64,000 nucleotides of DNA from CAVSXS01 sp963767715 (lineage in GTDB: Bacteria > Chloroflexota > Ktedonobacteria > Ktedonobacterales > Ktedonobacteraceae), in contig CAVYFA010000017.1 in the NCBI GenBank assembly GCA_963767715.1, positions 1 to 64,000 of the forward strand, read 5' to 3'. Positions 25,843 to 34,277 of this stretch are shown here, piece by piece; position 1 is the first letter of the stretch, and every line of letters begins with the position of its first letter. The notes beneath the pieces are model-generated. The model ran no database searches. It was not told the DNA's origin and worked only from the letters and a program-made list of their open reading frames with translations. Position numbers and translations under genes: made by a program.

Positions 25843-27042
25843 ATGACTGATGAGGATAAGCGCTTGAAAATAGCCATGCTGACTGCCAATACGCTACAAG
25901 ATAGAAAGCGATCATCATGGGGCGCGACAACAGACTATATAGCTCTGGCGCTTCAAAAGCACTGTGGGGATGTGCACTTCATCGATCCAACAAATTCGAA
26001 GGGTAGATTAATTGGAAAAATCATTCATAAGCTATCCCGGCTCTTCCTGAAGAAGAACTACCTGTACAACCATACCTTCTCGCTTGCCAGGAGATGCTCG
26101 AAAGTGGTTGCACCGCAACTGGCCGGCCAATCTTTTAATGTCATTGTTGCGCCCAGTGGTGGGACAGAGATAGCCTTTTTAGAAACAGACGTTCCAATCG
26201 TATTGATAGAAGACGCTAATTTTGCGTTATTGCATGATTATTATGCCGAATACTCGAATCTTTTAGAGCGATCGGCATATGAGGTGGATGTCCTAGAAAA
26301 AGAAGCTCTCCAAAGAGCCAGTCTTGTTCTACATCCCTCAGAAACGGCCGTCCAGGCTACCATCAACAGGTACGGTACAGATGAACAGAAAGTTCACGCG
26401 GTTCCTTTTGGGGCAAACTTTGAGAATGTCCCTTCTCTTGAGGCAGTTCAGGCAAAAAAGAAGTCAGAGCGCTGCCAGTTGCTATTTTTAGGAGTGAATT
26501 GGGAAAGAAAAGGCGGTGACATAGCATTTCAAACGCTATTAAAACTTGAGGAGATGGGAGTTCAAGCCCATCTTATTATTTGTGGATGTACGCCGCCTGC
26601 CCGGCTTTCCCATGAGAGGATGACCGTTATCCCTTTTTTAAACAAAAGCGACCCGGCGCAAAGGGTGCAGCTAGAAAGGTGGTTTGAGACGTCTGATTTC
26701 TTTTTCCTGCCGACCAGAAGTGAATGTTATGGTATGGTTTTCTGCGAGGCGAGCGCCTATGGATTGCCGGTCATAACAACGAATACGGGCGGTGTTTCTG
26801 GGGCAGTCACGAATGGAGAGAACGGTTTTATGCTCCCGCTAAGCGCTGAAGCTGTTGACTATGCCGGGGTTATTGCAAAGGTTTACCGGGACGATCAGCT
26901 TTACGCCGAACTGGTGAGGTCGAGCAGAGCAGCCTTTGATGAGAGACTCAACTGGGATGCCTGGGGAGTGGCTGTACGGAAACTCCTCGTTGAAATGCTT
27001 GACCGTGTCCCACAACACTCTGAGGGAGGAAGAACAAGGTGA
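25843..27042 (+). CDS. Glycosyltransferase family 4 protein
   Basis: A GT-B enzyme of 399 residues whose donor domain has QLLFLGVNWERKGGDIAFQTL, then SDFFFLPTRSECYGMVFCEASAYGLPVI, containing the EX7E pair, and TNTGGVSGAV. The N-terminal domain opens KIAMLTANTLQDRKRSSWGAT. The start at 25843 is chosen for its GGGGAAAG site; the upstream in-frame ATG-less extension to 25744 has no family resemblance. Its stop overlaps the start of the sulfotransferase (GTGA). It is richer in AT than the left-flank GT4 genes, as is the gene after it, suggesting a separate origin for this end of the locus. Confidence 0.88.
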   Translation: MTDEDKRLKIAMLTANTLQDRKRSSWGATTDYIALALQKHCGDVHFIDPTNSKGRLIGKIIHKLSRLFLKKNYLYNHTFSLARRCSKVVAPQLAGQSFNVIVAPSGGTEIAFLETDVPIVLIEDANFALLHDYYAEYSNLLERSAYEVDVLEKEALQRASLVLHPSETAVQATINRYGTDEQKVHAVPFGANFENVPSLEAVQAKKKSERCQLLFLGVNWERKGGDIAFQTLLKLEEMGVQAHLIICGCTPPARLSHERMTVIPFLNKSDPAQRVQLERWFETSDFFFLPTRSECYGMVFCEASAYGLPVITTNTGGVSGAVTNGENGFMLPLSAEAVDYAGVIAKVYRDDQLYAELVRSSRAAFDERLNWDAWGVAVRKLLVEMLDRVPQHSEGGRTR

Positions 27043-27899
27043 AAACTTACCGGCTCAATTCTCAGCTAGAACGACTGTACAGGGGAGTATCAAGCCCGAT
27101 ACGACTCTTACCAGATTTCCTTATCATTGGAACCCAGAGAGGTGGTACGACATCTCTCTACAACTATCTAATGGATCGTCCCGGCGTTGGCCCAGCCTCC
27201 GTCAAGGAACTCCATTTTTTCGATAAGAAATTTCACAAGGGCCTTCCGTGGTACCGGGCGCATTTCCCAACCAAACTGCAGAAAACCCTTTTTCAATATG
27301 CCCATAACCAGGTTTTTGTTACCGGCGAGGCGAGCGCTTATTATCTTTTTCATCCTCACGCTCCAAAGAGGGTAGCACAGACCCTACCGCATGTGAAGCT
27401 GATTGCCCTGCTGCGAAACCCCATTGATAGGGCATATTCGCAGTACAATTTCGAAGTAGAGCTGGGGAGGGAGACTTTAACGTTTGAAGACGCACTGGAG
27501 CGCGAGGAGGAGAGGATAGCGAAAGAGAAAGAGAAAATACTCGCGGATGAGCGCTATGTCAGCTTTGATCACAGCCGTTTCTCCTATCTCGCCCGGGGGA
27601 TTTATGTAGATCAGTTACGTGCCTGGTTAGACTTCTTTCCGAGAGAGCAGTTTTTGTTGCTAAAGAGTGAAGATTTTTACACCGATCCAGCAGCAACTCT
27701 CGTTCAGGTTTCGGAATTTCTGAACTTACCTGAACTGGAACCATGCGAGAGGGAGAGGCAATACAAGCAGTATAATTACAACAACACCCCCTACTCCAAA
27801 ATGAATGGTACTACCCGGAAATGGCTGGTTGAATATTTCCGGCCTCATAACTTACGCCTCTACGAGTTTTTAGGATTAAATTTCGGCTGGGAACAGTGA
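27039..27899 (+). CDS. PAPS-dependent sulfotransferase
   Basis: A soluble sulfotransferase of 286 residues that should move sulfate from 3'-phosphoadenosine 5'-phosphosulfate to a sugar hydroxyl. The 5'-phosphosulfate loop GTQRGGTTSLY is at residues 31-41, KELHFFD at 57-63, and the 3'-phosphate motif LLRNPIDRAYSQYNFE at 124-139, as in heparan N-sulfotransferase-like bacterial proteins. A C-terminal helix KMNGTTRKWLVEYFRPHN resembles the cofactor-closing segment. Start is GTG, overlapping the GT4 stop by GTGA, so the pair is coupled. It implies that the polysaccharide made here carries sulfate. Confidence 0.92.
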   Translation: MKTYRLNSQLERLYRGVSSPIRLLPDFLIIGTQRGGTTSLYNYLMDRPGVGPASVKELHFFDKKFHKGLPWYRAHFPTKLQKTLFQYAHNQVFVTGEASAYYLFHPHAPKRVAQTLPHVKLIALLRNPIDRAYSQYNFEVELGRETLTFEDALEREEERIAKEKEKILADERYVSFDHSRFSYLARGIYVDQLRAWLDFFPREQFLLLKSEDFYTDPAATLVQVSEFLNLPELEPCERERQYKQYNYNNTPYSKMNGTTRKWLVEYFRPHNLRLYEFLGLNFGWEQ

Positions 27900-27972
27900 C
27901 TTCAACCTTCCAGGGTTTCTGGGCCAATTACAGTATCAGGTAGTTAAGAAAGCGGTACAACGGTTAATATTC

Positions 27973-28028
27973 CTTAACCCGATCTTAACCGATCGTTTAC
28001 CTTTTCAGCGCCTGCATTCTGATAGGCT
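27973..28028 (+). promoter_or_regulatory. PHO-box-like repeat promoter before the first phosphodiesterase-type gene
   Basis: CTTAACC (27973-27979), CTTAACC (27984-27990) and GTTTACC (27995-28001) are spaced exactly 11 bp start to start with 4-bp spacers. A weak -10 (TAGGCT, 28023-28028) begins 21 nt after the last repeat. This is the clearest of four such boxes in the locus. Confidence 0.6.
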
Positions 28029-28123
28029 TGTAACCATGTGTAAGCTGGAATCGCCTCGTCAGGGCTTCGCAAAAGTCGCTCAAAGCGGGATGCAGATACG
28101 ATAGAAAGGTCAGAGAAAGACGT

Positions 28124-29797
28124 ATGGGAACAAAAGTTCTGGTCATCGGACTTGACGGTGCCACACCTGAACTGGTGGAGCGCTGGACCGAGGAGGATAG
28201 ATTACCCAACCTGAAGCGGATCATGCAAAAGGGGGTCTATGGCAAATTGCGGTCCGTCTATCCGCCAATCTCACCCGCTGCCTGGACCACTTTTGCAACC
28301 GGTTATAATCCCGGAAAGCATGGTACATATGACTTCCGTGACTACGATACGAGACGCTATAGCTGCTTTGCGGACACGATCGTTGACTCCAACGCGTTCG
28401 CGGGCAAATCGATCTGGGATCTTGTTGGTGCATCCGGGCAAAAAGTCGGGGTGGTTACAGTGCCGGTGACGTATCCTGCCTGGAAGGTGAATGGTTTCAT
28501 GATATCTGGTTATCCAACACCTGATACAGGCAAGTCGTATACGTATCCACCTGAACTGGCCAAGAGCATCCCCCCCCTTGTCGGCGATGCGGCCTTTTTC
28601 AAGTCGGCTACTCACCATGCCCTGCTCAAGGAGATGAACCGCCTTCTGCACCTGTGCGCGGATGTCTCGGTCGAGCAATTGAAGAAGGATGACTATGGCC
28701 TTTTTATTATGGTAGTTGGAGCTACCGACCGAGCTCATCATGATTGGTGGAAGTACATCGATCCAGGTCACCCGGCCTATGATGCAAAGGAGGCCGCTCT
28801 CTACGGCGATCTGATCCTTGAGGTCTATAAGGTCGCGGATATTTGCGTCGGTAAGTTTTTAGATGCAATCGATGATGAAACGACGGTGATCGTGATGTCG
28901 GATCATGGCGGTGGCGCTCATCCAAAGTATTACTGGAATACCAACTACTTTTTGCGTTCGCTTGACTTCCTCGCAGCAAGCGCGAAGGCCAGTAAGAGTA
29001 AGAAGGCCTTCAAAAGCGCTTTCAAGCAGTTCTATCGTAGCAAGATTCGCCGTTTCCCCTACCTGGAGAAGGTCTATCGCGGCCTGCCGCAGGCGCTCAA
29101 AAAGGTCGCAACCAACCTGGACTCGCAGACGATGATGGGCCTGGATGCAATCGATTGGAAGCGTACCAGGGCATATCGCTTCCCTATGTACCCTCCCGTG
29201 GAGGGAATCATGATCAACGTTGCCGGAAGGCAGCCGCAGGGGTGTGTGCAGCCCGGTCAGGAGTACGAGGAACTTCGCGACCGCATCCTGGAAGAAGTAC
29301 GCAAGTTACAGGACCCCAGGACGGGGGAGCCGATCGTTCTGGAAGCATACCGGCGCGAAGAGGTCTACCACGGCGAACGTTTAGAGACAGCCCCCGACCT
29401 GATCATCGTGACACAGGATTGCTACAAGGGTGGGACCGGCATTGATGAGCTAGTCAGTGAGGTACCTCTAGATGTTCTCTCGAAGCTGAGCGGTGTGCAT
29501 CGCATGGATGGCATCCTCCTGGCCCAAGGGCCAAATATACGCTGTAATGCCGTTATTGAGGGCGCTGGTATTATTGATGTGGCCCCAACCATCATATACG
29601 CGCTTGGTATGCCTATCCCTTCAGATATGGATGGCAAGCCGCTAAAGGATCTCTTTGAAGAGAGTTATACGCAACAAGCCGCGGCCAGTTATACCGATGA
29701 GCATAAATACGAGGACGTGGCAAGTGATGAATATGGGTACTCAGAGGAAGAAGAGGAGAGCGTTCGCTTGAAGCTAGAGGCATTGGGATATCTGTAG
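28124..29797 (+). CDS. Alkaline-phosphatase-superfamily phosphodiesterase/phosphotransferase, catalytically complete
   Basis: A 557-residue member of the type I phosphodiesterase/nucleotide pyrophosphatase group. The metal site and nucleophile are visible: D11 and T14 in VIGLDGATP, D202/H206 in ATDRAHHDWW, and D260/H261 in VMSDHGGGAH. Family traits PPISPAAWTTFATGYNPGKHG and the acidic tail ending in RLKLEALGYL-type sequence (EEEEESVRLKLEALGYL) are present. No signal peptide is seen, so it is probably cytosolic, acting on lipid-linked or nucleotide-activated sugars, or an alternative transferase. Two relatives lie further on at 37704 and 41116. Confidence 0.88.
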   Translation: MGTKVLVIGLDGATPELVERWTEEDRLPNLKRIMQKGVYGKLRSVYPPISPAAWTTFATGYNPGKHGTYDFRDYDTRRYSCFADTIVDSNAFAGKSIWDLVGASGQKVGVVTVPVTYPAWKVNGFMISGYPTPDTGKSYTYPPELAKSIPPLVGDAAFFKSATHHALLKEMNRLLHLCADVSVEQLKKDDYGLFIMVVGATDRAHHDWWKYIDPGHPAYDAKEAALYGDLILEVYKVADICVGKFLDAIDDETTVIVMSDHGGGAHPKYYWNTNYFLRSLDFLAASAKASKSKKAFKSAFKQFYRSKIRRFPYLEKVYRGLPQALKKVATNLDSQTMMGLDAIDWKRTRAYRFPMYPPVEGIMINVAGRQPQGCVQPGQEYEELRDRILEEVRKLQDPRTGEPIVLEAYRREEVYHGERLETAPDLIIVTQDCYKGGTGIDELVSEVPLDVLSKLSGVHRMDGILLAQGPNIRCNAVIEGAGIIDVAPTIIYALGMPIPSDMDGKPLKDLFEESYTQQAAASYTDEHKYEDVASDEYGYSEEEEESVRLKLEALGYL

Positions 29798-29860
29798 AAG
29801 AATGTTCTCGCTTTGAGAGTGGGCCACCACTTTCAGTTCGCCGACTTGTGGGGAGATAGC

Positions 29861-31102
29861 ATGCGTATCCTGTTTGTAACACCCTACCCCCCTTCGCGAA
29901 TCCGTGTGCGTAGCTACGGGTTTTTAGTTCAGCTCCAGTCTGAACACGAGGTGACTATCGTCACACAATGCGCCTCGCGGCAAGAGCTTGTCGACGCGGA
30001 AGCGCTGCAGAAGCAGGGATACGAGGTGGTGATAGTTCCCGAATCGAAGCGACAGGCATTACTGCGAAGCGGAATGGCGCTCCTCAGTTCATATCCTCTG
30101 CAAGTTGCCTACGCTCGCTCGCAGCGCTTTACCCAGGCTGTGCGTGATCTCTGCGGTTCGCGATCTTTTGACGTTGTGCACGTGGAACATTTGCGTGGCA
30201 TGGCCTCAATGGAGCCGCTGGCTCAATTCCAACCCCTGGTCTGGGATGCCGTTGATTGCATCAGTTTACTCTTTAAGCAAGCCATGCTGGGCGGTCCCAA
30301 CTTCTCGGTACGTGCAGTAGCGCGGCTGGAGCACAAACGCACGCGGCTCTACGAGGCTGCGTTGCTCGGCAAACTCCGGCGCGTTGTAGTAACATCGGAG
30401 CGAGATCGCGCCGCCATGATTGAATTACGCCGTACGCAAGACCTTACAAGTGGGGACGACGAATTGGGAACCAGCATCGCCGTTCTGCCTAACGGTGTCG
30501 ACCTGCAATACTTTTGCCCGGTAAATCGGCAACAGCGGCGTTACAACCTGGTTTTCTCGGGAAAAATGAGCTACCACGCAAATGTAGCAACGGCTATCTA
30601 TCTTTATCAGCAGATTATGCCTCTGATATGGCAACAGCAACCGGAGGCCACTCTTACCATCGTCGGCAGCAACCCTCCAGCAGCGATTCGGCGCCTGGCA
30701 AGCGACCCACGTGTGGAGGTGACAGGCTACGTAGACGATATCCGTCCTTACCTTGCGCGCGCCGAAGTAATGTTAAGCCCAATGGTCTACAGCGTCGGAA
30801 TACAGAATAAGGTGCTGGAAGCTATGGCTTTGGGTACACCGGTGGTAGTAGCTGCTCAGGCTGCGGCAGCATTAACAGCCCGCCCTGGGCAGGAACTGCT
30901 CGTGGCTGAGTCGCCGAAGGGTTTCGCCGAAGCTACACTACGCCTCATCGAAAATGACGAACTGCGCGCAGAGCTGAGTCAAAAGGGTCGTAGCTATGTA
31001 GAGCAGCAACATAACTGGCGTGTTGTAACAGACCGCCTGGTCGATGTTTATCGGCAAACAATTGCGGCAACTGCTGTCACAGGCGCGCCTGGGCACCGAT
31101 GA
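29861..31102 (+). CDS. Glycosyltransferase family 4 protein
   Basis: A 413-residue enzyme starting MRILFVTPYPPSRIRVRSYG at an ATG preceded by GGGGAG. Mid-protein, YNLVFSGKMSYHANVATA marks the start of the donor domain, with VTGYVDDIRPYLARAEVMLSPMVYSVGIQNKVLEAMALGTPVVV containing the nucleotide-sugar site. The first acidic residue of the usual EX7E is replaced (SVGIQNKVLE), as in the TIGR03087-type stp1/WreA-like subgroup. It is co-directional with the next GT4, which has the same subgroup features. Confidence 0.88.
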   Translation: MRILFVTPYPPSRIRVRSYGFLVQLQSEHEVTIVTQCASRQELVDAEALQKQGYEVVIVPESKRQALLRSGMALLSSYPLQVAYARSQRFTQAVRDLCGSRSFDVVHVEHLRGMASMEPLAQFQPLVWDAVDCISLLFKQAMLGGPNFSVRAVARLEHKRTRLYEAALLGKLRRVVVTSERDRAAMIELRRTQDLTSGDDELGTSIAVLPNGVDLQYFCPVNRQQRRYNLVFSGKMSYHANVATAIYLYQQIMPLIWQQQPEATLTIVGSNPPAAIRRLASDPRVEVTGYVDDIRPYLARAEVMLSPMVYSVGIQNKVLEAMALGTPVVVAAQAAAALTARPGQELLVAESPKGFAEATLRLIENDELRAELSQKGRSYVEQQHNWRVVTDRLVDVYRQTIAATAVTGAPGHR

Positions 31103-31193
31103 GCGCTCTCCCGCTCTCTTGCAGAAGTACTGCCTTCAGATAGCTTCCTTGTGAAGATGAACAAATTCTTGCGGACATCCTACCCACCACCCA

Positions 31194-31245
31194 GGGCCGA
31201 TAAATCGGCGGTGCGCACGATCAATCGGCGCCTACAGAGGGCCGG
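31194..31245. repeat. Dispersed repeat built of GATAAATCGG/GATCAATCGG units
   Basis: GGGCCGATAAATCGGCGGTGCGCACGATCAATCGGCGCC and on. A second copy, differing at a few positions, lies at 56378-56425. Each copy has two tandem GAT(C/A)AATCGG units around a GC-rich centre. Confidence 0.65.
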
Positions 31246-31281
31246 ATGAATTTTTCAAGTTGCTTAAGGGGTCACAATAGT

Positions 31282-32511
31282 ATGCGAGTGCTTGTGCTTA
31301 CACAGGTTTTAGTCTATCCTGCCGATGCAGGTCCTAAGATCAAGACACTCCAGGTGCTGCGGCATCTGGCCACACGTCATGAGGTAGTATACTGCACCTT
31401 TGTACGAAGTGATAAGGAGGTGCAGGACGCCCAGAAGCTCCGGGAGACCTGTAACCGGGTTGTAACCGTTCCTATGGAACGTTCCAGAAGGCGCGATGCA
31501 CGTTTCCTGCTCGAGAGCCTCGCGACCTGCGAGTCATTCCTGATGCGCCGGGATGAGAGCGCGAGGATGCGGAGCATGGTGCGCCAACTCCTGCTCGACG
31601 AGCGTATTGATGTGTTGCATGTCGATCAACTCAATATGATGCGTTTTGTCCCGTCTGATTGGCGGGGGACAGTTATTCTCGACGAGCATAATGCCGTATG
31701 GCAGGTGGTTGAGCGACTACGGAAGGGCGCAAGAAATCCTTTCACTCGCTGGTTCCTGGGACGCGAAGTGCGCCTTATTCGCAAGGTAGAGGCCACAGCT
31801 TGCCAGCGGGCGCGCTTTGTATTAGCAGTCAGCGAGCACGATCGGCAAGCGTTACGGGCGGTAGCGGGCGGATCGGTCTCGATCGAGCTCATTCCCATCA
31901 CTGTTGATGTTGATGGCCTGGAGGCGATCCGGTCAGCTCGTGCTCCTCAGCCCCATCGTCTATTTACTATAGGTACCATGTTCTGGCCGCCTAATAGTGA
32001 AGGGGTTGCCTGGTGGTTGCGTGAGGGCTATGAGCATCTCATAAGTCTCTGCCCGGAAGTCACCTATGACATTGTGGGGGCGCGACCACCGCGTGAGTTG
32101 CAAGTATTAGCCGAGCATTTCGCTGGCGTGCATCTGCACAACTATGTAGAAGATGTCAGTTCTTTCTGGATACATACCGCTGCCCTGGCAGTTCCAATTC
32201 TATCAGGAGGAGGCGTGCGTGTAAAGATTTTAGAAGCAATGGCGCTGGGAGTGCCGGTTATCTCGACTACAATTGGGGCTGAGGGATTAGATGTGCGTCA
32301 CCGTGAACATCTTCTTATCGCTGACACTCCCGAGGAGTTTGCCCGTGCCTGTAATGAAGTGCTTCAAGACGAACAACTGGCACAGCGCCTCGCGCACAAT
32401 GGCCGCCAACTGATTCTTAAACGCTACGACGCAAAGATCGCGCTTCGATCACTTGATGCCGCCTATGAGCAGGCGAGCAGGAACGTACCTGGATTGAGCA
32501 TTCCTGGGTGA
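31282..32511 (+). CDS. Glycosyltransferase family 4 protein
   Basis: A 409-residue GT4. The N-terminus is MRVLVLTQVLVYPADAGPKIKTLQVL, typical of the exopolysaccharide subgroup that begins with a P-x-D-x-G-x-K loop. The donor half has PHRLFTIGTMFWPPNSEGVAWWL and AVPILSGGGVRVKILEAMALGVPVISTTIGAEGL. As in the preceding GT4, the first EX7E position is not Glu. An AAGGGG ribosome site precedes the ATG at 31282. The two genes may add consecutive sugars of one repeat unit. Confidence 0.88.
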   Translation: MRVLVLTQVLVYPADAGPKIKTLQVLRHLATRHEVVYCTFVRSDKEVQDAQKLRETCNRVVTVPMERSRRRDARFLLESLATCESFLMRRDESARMRSMVRQLLLDERIDVLHVDQLNMMRFVPSDWRGTVILDEHNAVWQVVERLRKGARNPFTRWFLGREVRLIRKVEATACQRARFVLAVSEHDRQALRAVAGGSVSIELIPITVDVDGLEAIRSARAPQPHRLFTIGTMFWPPNSEGVAWWLREGYEHLISLCPEVTYDIVGARPPRELQVLAEHFAGVHLHNYVEDVSSFWIHTAALAVPILSGGGVRVKILEAMALGVPVISTTIGAEGLDVRHREHLLIADTPEEFARACNEVLQDEQLAQRLAHNGRQLILKRYDAKIALRSLDAAYEQASRNVPGLSIPG

Positions 32512-32609
32512 TCGCAATTATGGTGTTTCATCAGCAAGTGAAGTTACAGAGGCACGCTTTGCCGAGGGAGGAGAGTCCTAAAAATACTTCAAGATGTTAC
32601 TGAAAAAAA

Positions 32610-32684
32610 CCTGTGTCGTCTACTACAATCGGGAAGTCAGGACTATTCTATATTAGCAAATAGGTCGACGTAGTAGATGACAGG
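32610..32684. repeat. Inverted repeat in the gap before the lipoprotein gene
   Basis: CCTGTGTCGTCTACTAC (32610-32626) and GTAGTAGATGACAGG (32670-32684) are complementary apart from one mismatch and a two-base gap, with a 43-bp loop. It could be a transcript-end hairpin for the GT4 gene or the relic of a small element. The remaining 32512-32795 has no gene. Confidence 0.5.
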
Positions 32685-32795
32685 GAAAATCTCGCGTCCT
32701 GCACCCGTGCGTAACGAAAGCCAGGCCAGAACAAGGGTCTACGAGCCCATCAAGCCGGCACACAGGCATGAGAACAGTATTTAGAGGTGTGAACG

Positions 32796-34037
32796 ATGAA
32801 GCCATTTTCTGCACCGGCGCGTAGGAAAGGCGGTGCTATCAGGTTCGGACGGCCTCAGCGACTCCTTTCTTTCCCACTCGCCTGCGTAGCACTGCTGCTA
32901 TGCGCAATGCTTCTGTTTGGTTGTGCCAATCAACCGTCAAGGACGGGAAAGGGAGAGAATAGTGGGGGAATAGTCGCACCCACGCAGATAGGTTCACCGG
33001 TACCGACGCAGACGCCACCGCCTCCCACTATCACGCTAAAGGTCATTAATTGTCCGGGCAACCTCTCTTCGTTCGACTGGGATAATCTGCTCGGAACCAG
33101 GTCTCACGTGAATAAAGTACAGCAGGTAATGTGTGGCAGCCTGGAAGGCAGCGGTTCCCTGGAAGCATTGATCAATGTTCGCTATTACTCAGCCGACGCG
33201 CGTCTGGACTATTATGTATACGATAATCTGTTTGGAACTCCCACGCGGACGTTTAGCATGTTGAACTTGCTCGATGGGGATGCTCAGATCAGTGCAGTCG
33301 GTTCAATCATTACGGCTGAAGTTGGCTCGGGCGATTCCCTCAAGGGAAGGCCGGATGTCTTCAGAGAGTACCAATGGCAAAACGGTGCCTTTGTGCAGGT
33401 TCTCTTTCCCGGGATCTTCCCCGATATGACGCATTATCAGGCGGAACAGGATCAGGCTCAGCTCAACGCCGACCTAGCGGCGGGAATTAAGAGCAATAAC
33501 TGGAAGGCGACCCTCTATGGCCCGGCTCAACACCTGGCCAAGGACATCTTCCACTGGACACAAATAGATACACACGCGGTGACTGTCAGTAACCACGATG
33601 GGGTCTATATTGTTGCCATCACGAATCTGGGACCTGGAGGGGGAGGCTTTGACGCCAGGATGTACCACCTGGATTACAACATCACTAACATTTACGAAAT
33701 CACGCAGGTTACCTCTATTGATGGGAACGTCTCCATCAACGCCCCTGGAGCGACGACAGAGGTTTCCAGCCCGGTTACAGTGAGCGGCAGTACGCTGGCC
33801 AGTGGCAGTATCCTGGGAAAGATCGTCGTCTATAGCGATATCTACATCACTGTTGGGGACACAGGCGATATCCATAGCCCGGCCCCCAGTGGGTATGTGA
33901 GCTTTACGAAGCCCGTCACTTATCAGTTGAACGCGCCGGGCATGCAGGAGGGTGCCATTGCTTTCTACGATACCAATCAGAACAATACGAATGCCATCAA
34001 CCAGGTGATCTTGATCAAGGTCTTCCTAAAGGCCTGA
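32796..34037 (+). CDS. Lipoprotein of unknown function in the polysaccharide locus
   Basis: Not recognised. A 413-residue protein with a basic N-terminus, a hydrophobic stretch and lipobox LLFGC (Cys43), then a Thr/Pro-rich stalk (TQIGSPVPTQTPPPPTIT). The mature part has a repeated alpha/beta pattern, followed by an Ig-like end region (TEVSSPVTVSGSTLASGSIL near residues 325-345). This end region is like the sporulation-linked Gmad2 domain, which often follows such stalks. It should sit on the outer face of the membrane and may help polymer export or attachment. The gene precedes the Wzz/kinase promoter. Confidence 0.7.
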   Translation: MKPFSAPARRKGGAIRFGRPQRLLSFPLACVALLLCAMLLFGCANQPSRTGKGENSGGIVAPTQIGSPVPTQTPPPPTITLKVINCPGNLSSFDWDNLLGTRSHVNKVQQVMCGSLEGSGSLEALINVRYYSADARLDYYVYDNLFGTPTRTFSMLNLLDGDAQISAVGSIITAEVGSGDSLKGRPDVFREYQWQNGAFVQVLFPGIFPDMTHYQAEQDQAQLNADLAAGIKSNNWKATLYGPAQHLAKDIFHWTQIDTHAVTVSNHDGVYIVAITNLGPGGGGFDARMYHLDYNITNIYEITQVTSIDGNVSINAPGATTEVSSPVTVSGSTLASGSILGKIVVYSDIYITVGDTGDIHSPAPSGYVSFTKPVTYQLNAPGMQEGAIAFYDTNQNNTNAINQVILIKVFLKA

Positions 34038-34073
34038 TAGATCGCTGAAAGATGGTTGAGAAATCTTGACCAC

Positions 34074-34127
34074 GGGTCACGAATCATTACCAGAACGTAA
34101 CCAGGCGAGGCGGCGTGCTGCTATGAT
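34074..34127 (+). promoter_or_regulatory. PHO-box-like repeat promoter before the Wzz/BY-kinase gene
   Basis: GGGTCAC (34074), CATTACC (34085) and CGTAACC (34096) start 11 bp apart. TATGAT (34122-34127) follows the last one after 19 nt. A transcript from here would start near 34134, which makes the upstream reading of the next gene (to 34131) unlikely and supports the TTG at 34278. Confidence 0.55.
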
Positions 34128-34277
34128 GCTGTGGTACCCTACGTAGTGATCGATGACACATCGATATACACCGATGTGGGGCGATTGTCGATAGGCAAGC
34201 CAGCCAGTTCCGCAATTCCCGGAGCGGTGCTTGTGAAATTAGATGAATTTACTAGTATATTTGGGGAGGAATACGCT

